A stretch of DNA of 7,935 bases from Candidatus Geoarchaeota archaeon (lineage in GTDB: Archaea; Thermoproteota; Thermoprotei; Gearchaeales; WAQG01): NCBI GenBank assembly GCA_015520395.1, contig WAQG01000002.1, forward strand, positions 1 to 7,935. The letters run 5' to 3'. Positions 4,631 to 7,935 of this stretch are shown here, piece by piece. Both the position numbers and the translations under genes were made by a program. Below the pieces are notes generated by a model. It made no database searches. It worked only from the letters and a program-made list of their open reading frames with translations, and was not told the origin of the DNA. Numbering within the stretch: position 1 is the first letter of the stretch; each line of letters begins with the position of its first letter.

Positions 4631-6304
4631 ATGGATCAACTTAGATCAACAAAGCACTATTCAAGCCTATGGGCATTACCCACACTCAACGTGCTAGTGG
4701 CAGAGTATATTGTAACAACAGCCCTCATACTAGGCCTGCAGCTTTTTTACGGTCAGCCTAACATGGCAACGATGCTCGGCCTGGTCAGCTATACCCTTCT
4801 AATCCTCGCCCACTCCAAGCTTGACAGACAGGTAAACCTGAAGAGGGCGTTGGGCCTCCTGTTCTTCCTCAATTTAGGGATCCTAGCTTACATTGTATTA
4901 AGGGGCGTCGTTGGAGATGTTGCGCTGGCCGCCCCCTACGCCATCTTAATACTGGTCTCAACCGCGGTTCTCGTCATTTCAAGAAGGATTAAACTCGCCA
5001 CGATATCCACATTGCTCATAGCCGTCGTATACCTGTTTTCAATACCGGTGAACGAGAAGTGGCCCATGTTTCTAGTAGGACTGATAACGACCCTAGCCGT
5101 GTCTCATGGCTATGTGTATATACTAGATACATACAATAAGAGGAGGGGTGAGCCGGGGCCAATAACACTTCTAAGGGCCTTCCTCAGCCTATGGCTTGAC
5201 GGGGATCCAACACCCCTTGAAGGGGTGTTAATGAGATCGGCGGAGACGATGAATTTCTCTATGGAGGTTCTCTGGTTTAAGACGAGCTCCGGGGCGTCAG
5301 CCCTCCTTTCACTCCCATTTCATCCAGGACCGTTAAAAAACATGGGGGGCTCCAACATCACGGGCATCCTGATGAGAAGGAACGTTATGTGTTTTCATGG
5401 CCCCTCAAGCCATGAGACAGACATAGTTCTAGGCAGGGACAGAGACAGGATAGTCGAAGCTATCGTAAATTCCTACAGCCCCGACAAGGAACTTCTAACA
5501 GTCAGAGCCTCAAGGATGATAGAGGTAAAGGATGGGCCGGTATTAGCTAAGGGCTTCAGAATAGGCGACGTGGTCATAATATCGGTCACAGCCTCCCCAA
5601 ACAGTATGGAGGACCTGGATCCAGAGATAGCTTTGGAGGCCCTTAAGATCGCACGGAAAAACGGTTTCTCATCATGCATCATCATAGACTCCCATAACAG
5701 CCTCTCAGGCCCTCCTCTAGACAGAGAAACAGTAAAGATACACTCACTAAGGGCTATAGCAAACCTGACAAGGCAGCTCAGCGATGAACCTCTCAGGGAA
5801 GCACTCATAGGGTTTAGCAGATGCGATCTTCCTCTAAAGCCCCACGAGGGAGGAGGAGGCGGCGGTGTAGCTGTGTTAGCTGTGAAGGCCGGACAATATA
5901 CACAGGTGCTCGTCCTGGTAGACGGCAACAATATGGTCAGTGGATTCAGGGATGAGCTTGTAGAAGAGCTGAAAACAAAGCTGGACGTCGACTCGGAAAT
6001 AGCGACGACCGACACACATGAGGTAACCGGGCTAAGGCCCGGGAGGATGGGCTACTCGCCAATTGGCGAGGTTAAACCAGACAAAGTCAAATCAACAATC
6101 CTACACTGCGTGGAGAGAGCCCTCAAAAGCCTTAGAAGATCCAGTTACACACTTGAGACCGTGGTGGTAAAGGAGGTTAAGGTTCTTGGAAGAAGCCTCC
6201 AAAGGATAGACAAGATAGTTGACGAGAATATAAAGTGGGGAAAAATCTTCCCATACATGGCGATTGCCGCCTCGATCGTAGCAGCCCTTTTGATCCACTT
6301 ATAG
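4631..6304 (+). CDS. DUF2070 membrane protein, ceramidase-like soluble domain
   Basis: A 557-residue archaeal membrane protein. Six hydrophobic spans fill the N-terminal third (about 18-38, 46-63, 72-91, 97-116, 121-139, 146-166). A soluble domain of about 370 residues follows, and one C-terminal span (about 539-557) ends the protein, so the soluble part is held to the membrane at both ends. Conserved-looking polar motifs are SLPFHPGPLKNMGGSN (227-242), CFHGPSSHETD (254-264), IIIDSHNSLSG (350-360), a six-glycine run (407-412), TTDTHEVTG (459-467) and MGYSPIGE (473-480). These match DUF2070 (COG3356 as I recall it, described as a predicted lipid hydrolase of the neutral ceramidase superfamily). 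H231, H256, H261, D353/H355 and D461/H463 could form a metal site. No reaction is proven. ATG 4631 has a ribosome site and follows Sec61-beta by 11 bases. Confidence 0.82.
   Translation: MDQLRSTKHYSSLWALPTLNVLVAEYIVTTALILGLQLFYGQPNMATMLGLVSYTLLILAHSKLDRQVNLKRALGLLFFLNLGILAYIVLRGVVGDVALAAPYAILILVSTAVLVISRRIKLATISTLLIAVVYLFSIPVNEKWPMFLVGLITTLAVSHGYVYILDTYNKRRGEPGPITLLRAFLSLWLDGDPTPLEGVLMRSAETMNFSMEVLWFKTSSGASALLSLPFHPGPLKNMGGSNITGILMRRNVMCFHGPSSHETDIVLGRDRDRIVEAIVNSYSPDKELLTVRASRMIEVKDGPVLAKGFRIGDVVIISVTASPNSMEDLDPEIALEALKIARKNGFSSCIIIDSHNSLSGPPLDRETVKIHSLRAIANLTRQLSDEPLREALIGFSRCDLPLKPHEGGGGGGVAVLAVKAGQYTQVLVLVDGNNMVSGFRDELVEELKTKLDVDSEIATTDTHEVTGLRPGRMGYSPIGEVKPDKVKSTILHCVERALKSLRRSSYTLETVVVKEVKVLGRSLQRIDKIVDENIKWGKIFPYMAIAASIVAALLIHL
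5209..5229. repeat. 21-base palindrome inside the DUF2070 gene
   Basis: Perfect 10-base arms AACACCCCTT (5209-5218) and AAGGGGTGTT (5220-5229) flank a single G. As RNA it would fold into an 8-pair stem with loop TTGAA. It covers codons for residues about 193-200, just after the last N-terminal membrane span and at the entrance to the soluble domain. The symmetry is read directly; any role is inferred. Confidence 0.75.
6055..6070. repeat. 16-base perfect palindrome inside the DUF2070 gene
   Basis: CTCGCCAATTGGCGAG reads the same on both strands without a spacer. It encodes the end of the MGYSPIGE motif (residues about 475-480), so part of the symmetry may come from protein constraint and codon choice. 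No role is known. Confidence 0.7.
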
Positions 6305-6316
6305 CTCACAGCTCAG

Positions 6317-6325
6317 TTTATATAA
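6317..6325 (+). promoter_or_regulatory. TATA box of the aminotransferase gene
   Basis: TTTATATAA is a near-ideal archaeal TATA box centred 24 and 27 bases before the two tandem GTG codons at 6345 and 6348. With no Shine-Dalgarno sequence between, transcription probably begins at or beside the start codon (leaderless mRNA). It separates the aminotransferase from the DUF2070 gene as an independent unit. Confidence 0.7.
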
Positions 6326-6344
6326 TGAGCCACAGTCCTTTAAC

Positions 6345-7706
6345 GTGGTGTTTAAATTGGGCAAAGATAACCTGCCACCTAAGATTATCGTCCCCCCGCC
6401 CGGCCCAAAAGCCCGCGAGATTCTGAAGAGAGACTTAATGGTTATATCCCCCTCATACGTGAGGTACTATCCACTCGTCGTCGAGCGTGTGGAGCAGGGC
6501 TTAGTAATAGACGTTGACGGAAACGTTTACATCGACTTTAACTCGGGCCTCCTCTGCCTAAACCTAAGCAGACATCCAAGGGTTGTTGAAGCGATTAAGA
6601 GGCAGGTCGACAAGCTGATCCACTACAGCCTAACGGATTTCTACTACGAGGAAGCGGTGTCGCTGGCCGAGAAGCTAGCAGAGATAACGCCGGTCAGGGG
6701 TGAAAAGAAGTGTGTCCACTTCTCTAACAGCGGAACTGAGGCTGTCGAAGCCGCCCTTAAACTGGCCAGATGGTCGAGCAAACGACAATACTTCGTAGCT
6801 TATATAGGGGCATTCCACGGAAGGACGTACGGCTCCATGAGCCTAACAGCCTCCAAGCCGGTTCAGAGGAAGGGCTTCTCACCACTACTACCTGGGGTTG
6901 TACATGTGCCATACCCATACTGCTACCGATGCCCCTTCAAACTCACCTACCCGGACTGCAACCTGTACTGCATAGACTTCATTGAGGAGCACATATTCTC
7001 AAGACTCCTCCCACCAGAAGAGGTTGCCGCAATAGTCTTCGAGCCAGTCCAGGGGGAGGGAGGCTACGTCTGGGCCTCACCCGGCTACTTCGAGAGGCTC
7101 AGAAAGCTGGCAGACAAGTACGGCATTTTGCTCATCGACGATGAGGTCCAGGCAGGTATGGGGAGGACGGGGAAGTGGTTTGCCATTGAGCACTGGGACG
7201 CGAAGCCCGACATAATAACCATCGCTAAATCGATAGCCTCCGGCCTCCCCCTCGGAGCGACGGTTTCAAGCTGCGACGTCATGAGGTGGGAGAAGGGATC
7301 CCACGCCACAACCTTTGGAGGAAACCCCGTGGCATGCGCCGCAGCGCTAGAAACGATAAGGGTGATCGAGGAGGAGAGGCTGCTTGAAAGGGCCACCAGG
7401 CTTGGAGAAAAGATACTGAAAAGGTTCAACGAGCTAAAGGAGGAAATCGAGATAATAGGAGACGTGCGGGGAAAGGGCCTCATGATAGGCGTCGAGATCG
7501 TCAAAGACAAGAAGACAAAGAGGCCGGGAGTCGAGGAGGCCAAGGAAATAATGATGAGGTCCTGGAGAAGGGGGGTCGCGATAATAACCGCAGGGATATC
7601 CACCCTAAGAATAGCACCCCCACTGATAATCCCCGAGGAGTACCTCGAGAGAGGACTCAGCATAGTGGAGGACGTAATCAGGGAAGTAGCAACAGAACAA
7701 ACCTAG
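6345..7706 (+). CDS. Class III PLP aminotransferase (GABA/ornithine type) or amino-acid racemase
   Basis: A 453-residue fold-type I, class III PLP enzyme of normal length. Seen in order: SNSGTEAVEAALKLAR (127-142, phosphate-binding loop), GAFHGRT (155-161, cofactor stacking), EPVQGEGG (233-240), IDDEVQAGMGRTGKW (264-278, Asp266 to the pyridine nitrogen), ITIAKSIASGLPLGA (291-305, Lys295 the Schiff-base lysine), TTFGGNP (322-328) and LRIAPPLIIPEE (421-432). It closely resembles the archaeal 4-aminobutyrate/ornithine aminotransferase group, which also holds amino-acid racemases described from Pyrococcus and Thermococcus, so the substrate and even reaction type stay open. A cysteine cluster, C193-x2-C196-x8-C205-x3-C209, interrupts the large domain. 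The segment NSGLLCLNLSRHP (66-78) replaces the more usual G-H-x-H-P form. Start is GTG 6345 or 6348 behind a strong TATA box. No arginine or lysine synthesis gene is adjacent, so context does not help. Confidence 0.88.
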   Translation: MVFKLGKDNLPPKIIVPPPGPKAREILKRDLMVISPSYVRYYPLVVERVEQGLVIDVDGNVYIDFNSGLLCLNLSRHPRVVEAIKRQVDKLIHYSLTDFYYEEAVSLAEKLAEITPVRGEKKCVHFSNSGTEAVEAALKLARWSSKRQYFVAYIGAFHGRTYGSMSLTASKPVQRKGFSPLLPGVVHVPYPYCYRCPFKLTYPDCNLYCIDFIEEHIFSRLLPPEEVAAIVFEPVQGEGGYVWASPGYFERLRKLADKYGILLIDDEVQAGMGRTGKWFAIEHWDAKPDIITIAKSIASGLPLGATVSSCDVMRWEKGSHATTFGGNPVACAAALETIRVIEEERLLERATRLGEKILKRFNELKEEIEIIGDVRGKGLMIGVEIVKDKKTKRPGVEEAKEIMMRSWRRGVAIITAGISTLRIAPPLIIPEEYLERGLSIVEDVIREVATEQT

Positions 7707-7715
7707 ACACCCTGA

Positions 7716-7720
7716 TTTTT
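7716..7720 (+). terminator. Possible T-run terminator after the aminotransferase
   Basis: Five Ts begin 10 bases after the TAG stop (7704-7706). Archaeal RNA polymerase can end transcription at short T runs without a hairpin, and none is seen here. The run is short, so this is tentative. Confidence 0.3.
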
Positions 7721-7868
7721 CCACGTATCACGCAACCCACCCCCGCTCACACAACCATCACCGCCAGTCACACATAATTCACCAGCCGGACGCCCCCAAA
7801 CAATCATGAATATCACAGGCCCTGGAGGTGCTCCCCGCGTAACACCCACGTATTACATGCGATTTTTA
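7721..7868. other. Non-coding C/A-rich spacer
   Basis: No convincing gene on either strand. From about 7731 to 7800 the plus strand is rich in C and A and poor in G (for example CAACCCACCCCCGCTCACAC). Farther on there is only a small GGAG-GTG-CTCC fold (7824-7834). I found no tRNA, box C/D signature or repeat array. Strand asymmetry may reflect an untranslated end or lost sequence. Confidence 0.4.
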
Positions 7869-7935
7869 ATGATCTTGTCACGTGATCCACATACATACAG
7901 TGACGACATGGTGATAACCGTGAATCCTCCATGGA
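7869..7935 (+). CDS. Possible start of a further gene, cut by the window edge
   Basis: An open frame from ATG 7869 runs off the right end, encoding MILSRDPHTYSDDMVITVN and three more residues; ATG 7908 in the same frame is the alternative start. The AT-rich TTTTTAAT (7863-7870) would serve as a TATA box only for the later ATG, giving a leader of about 15 bases. No ribosome site is seen. Only 22 codons are visible, too few for a family name. The frame being open and lying after a clear spacer are the only evidence. Confidence 0.3.
   Translation, partial: MILSRDPHTYSDDMVITVNPPW

Noticed and set aside
5473..6015. 180-codon minus-strand frame inside the DUF2070 gene
   Set aside because: The product is serine-rich with a proline run opposite the glycine run of DUF2070; the sense strand carries the family motifs.
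7085..7663. 192-codon minus-strand frame inside the aminotransferase
   Set aside because: Antisense of the PLP-lysine and phosphate-binding motifs; serine-rich and without domain features.
1..7935. CRISPR array, insertion sequence, tRNA or rRNA gene
   Set aside because: No regularly spaced repeats, transposase motifs, terminal repeats, cloverleaf or rRNA-like segments were found on either strand by eye.

Overview
The window reads as a stretch of an archaeal core chromosome. It most likely comes from a thermophilic member of the TACK side of the archaea (Korarchaeota, Aigarchaeota/Caldiarchaeum or Bathyarchaeia type), but I cannot fix the lineage from sequence alone. The signs are: geranylgeranylglyceryl phosphate synthase (archaeal ether lipids), an archaeal Sec61-beta, an Elf1-type zinc-ribbon protein, an archaeal RPA-like protein with the helical N-terminal module, a DUF2070 membrane protein, heavy use of AGG/AGA and ATA codons, frequent GTG/TTG starts, and TATA boxes about 25 bases before start codons with little or no leader. 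A multi-OB RPA rather than a single-OB SSB argues mildly against Sulfolobales.

Layout. 1-831 (minus) is the N-terminal 277 residues of an FAD-dependent dehydrogenase (COG2509 type), running off the left edge. A 43-base AT-rich divergent promoter separates it from a plus-strand series: a SWIM zinc-finger protein (875-1258), an unlisted 33-residue single-span membrane peptide (1279-1380), and an RPA-like OB-fold protein (about 1458-2789) preceded by its own TATA box and an inverted repeat. Next comes a tightly packed, translationally coupled run: Elf1-like zinc ribbon (2807-3058), GGGP synthase (3055-3828), a SEC59/DGK1/VTE5-type isoprenoid-alcohol kinase (3794-4387), Sec61-beta (4428-4619) and a seven-span DUF2070 protein with a ceramidase-like soluble domain (4631-6304). 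After a clear TATA promoter at 6317-6325 comes a class III PLP aminotransferase (6345-7706). The last 229 bases are C/A-rich on the plus strand and carry at most the first codons of another gene.

How the genes fit together. The left plus-strand set joins two proteins of single-stranded DNA and recombination biology (SWIM/SWS1-like and RPA-like). The middle run joins transcription elongation, the first committed step of archaeal lipid synthesis, an isoprenoid-phosphorylating enzyme, the protein-export channel and a possible membrane-bound lipid hydrolase: a membrane and secretion theme. I see no tRNA, rRNA, CRISPR array, insertion sequence or phage gene. No clearly new multi-gene system is visible. 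The best leads are the overlooked small membrane peptide, the candidate metal site of DUF2070, two strong palindromes inside the DUF2070 gene, and the inverted repeat before the RPA gene.
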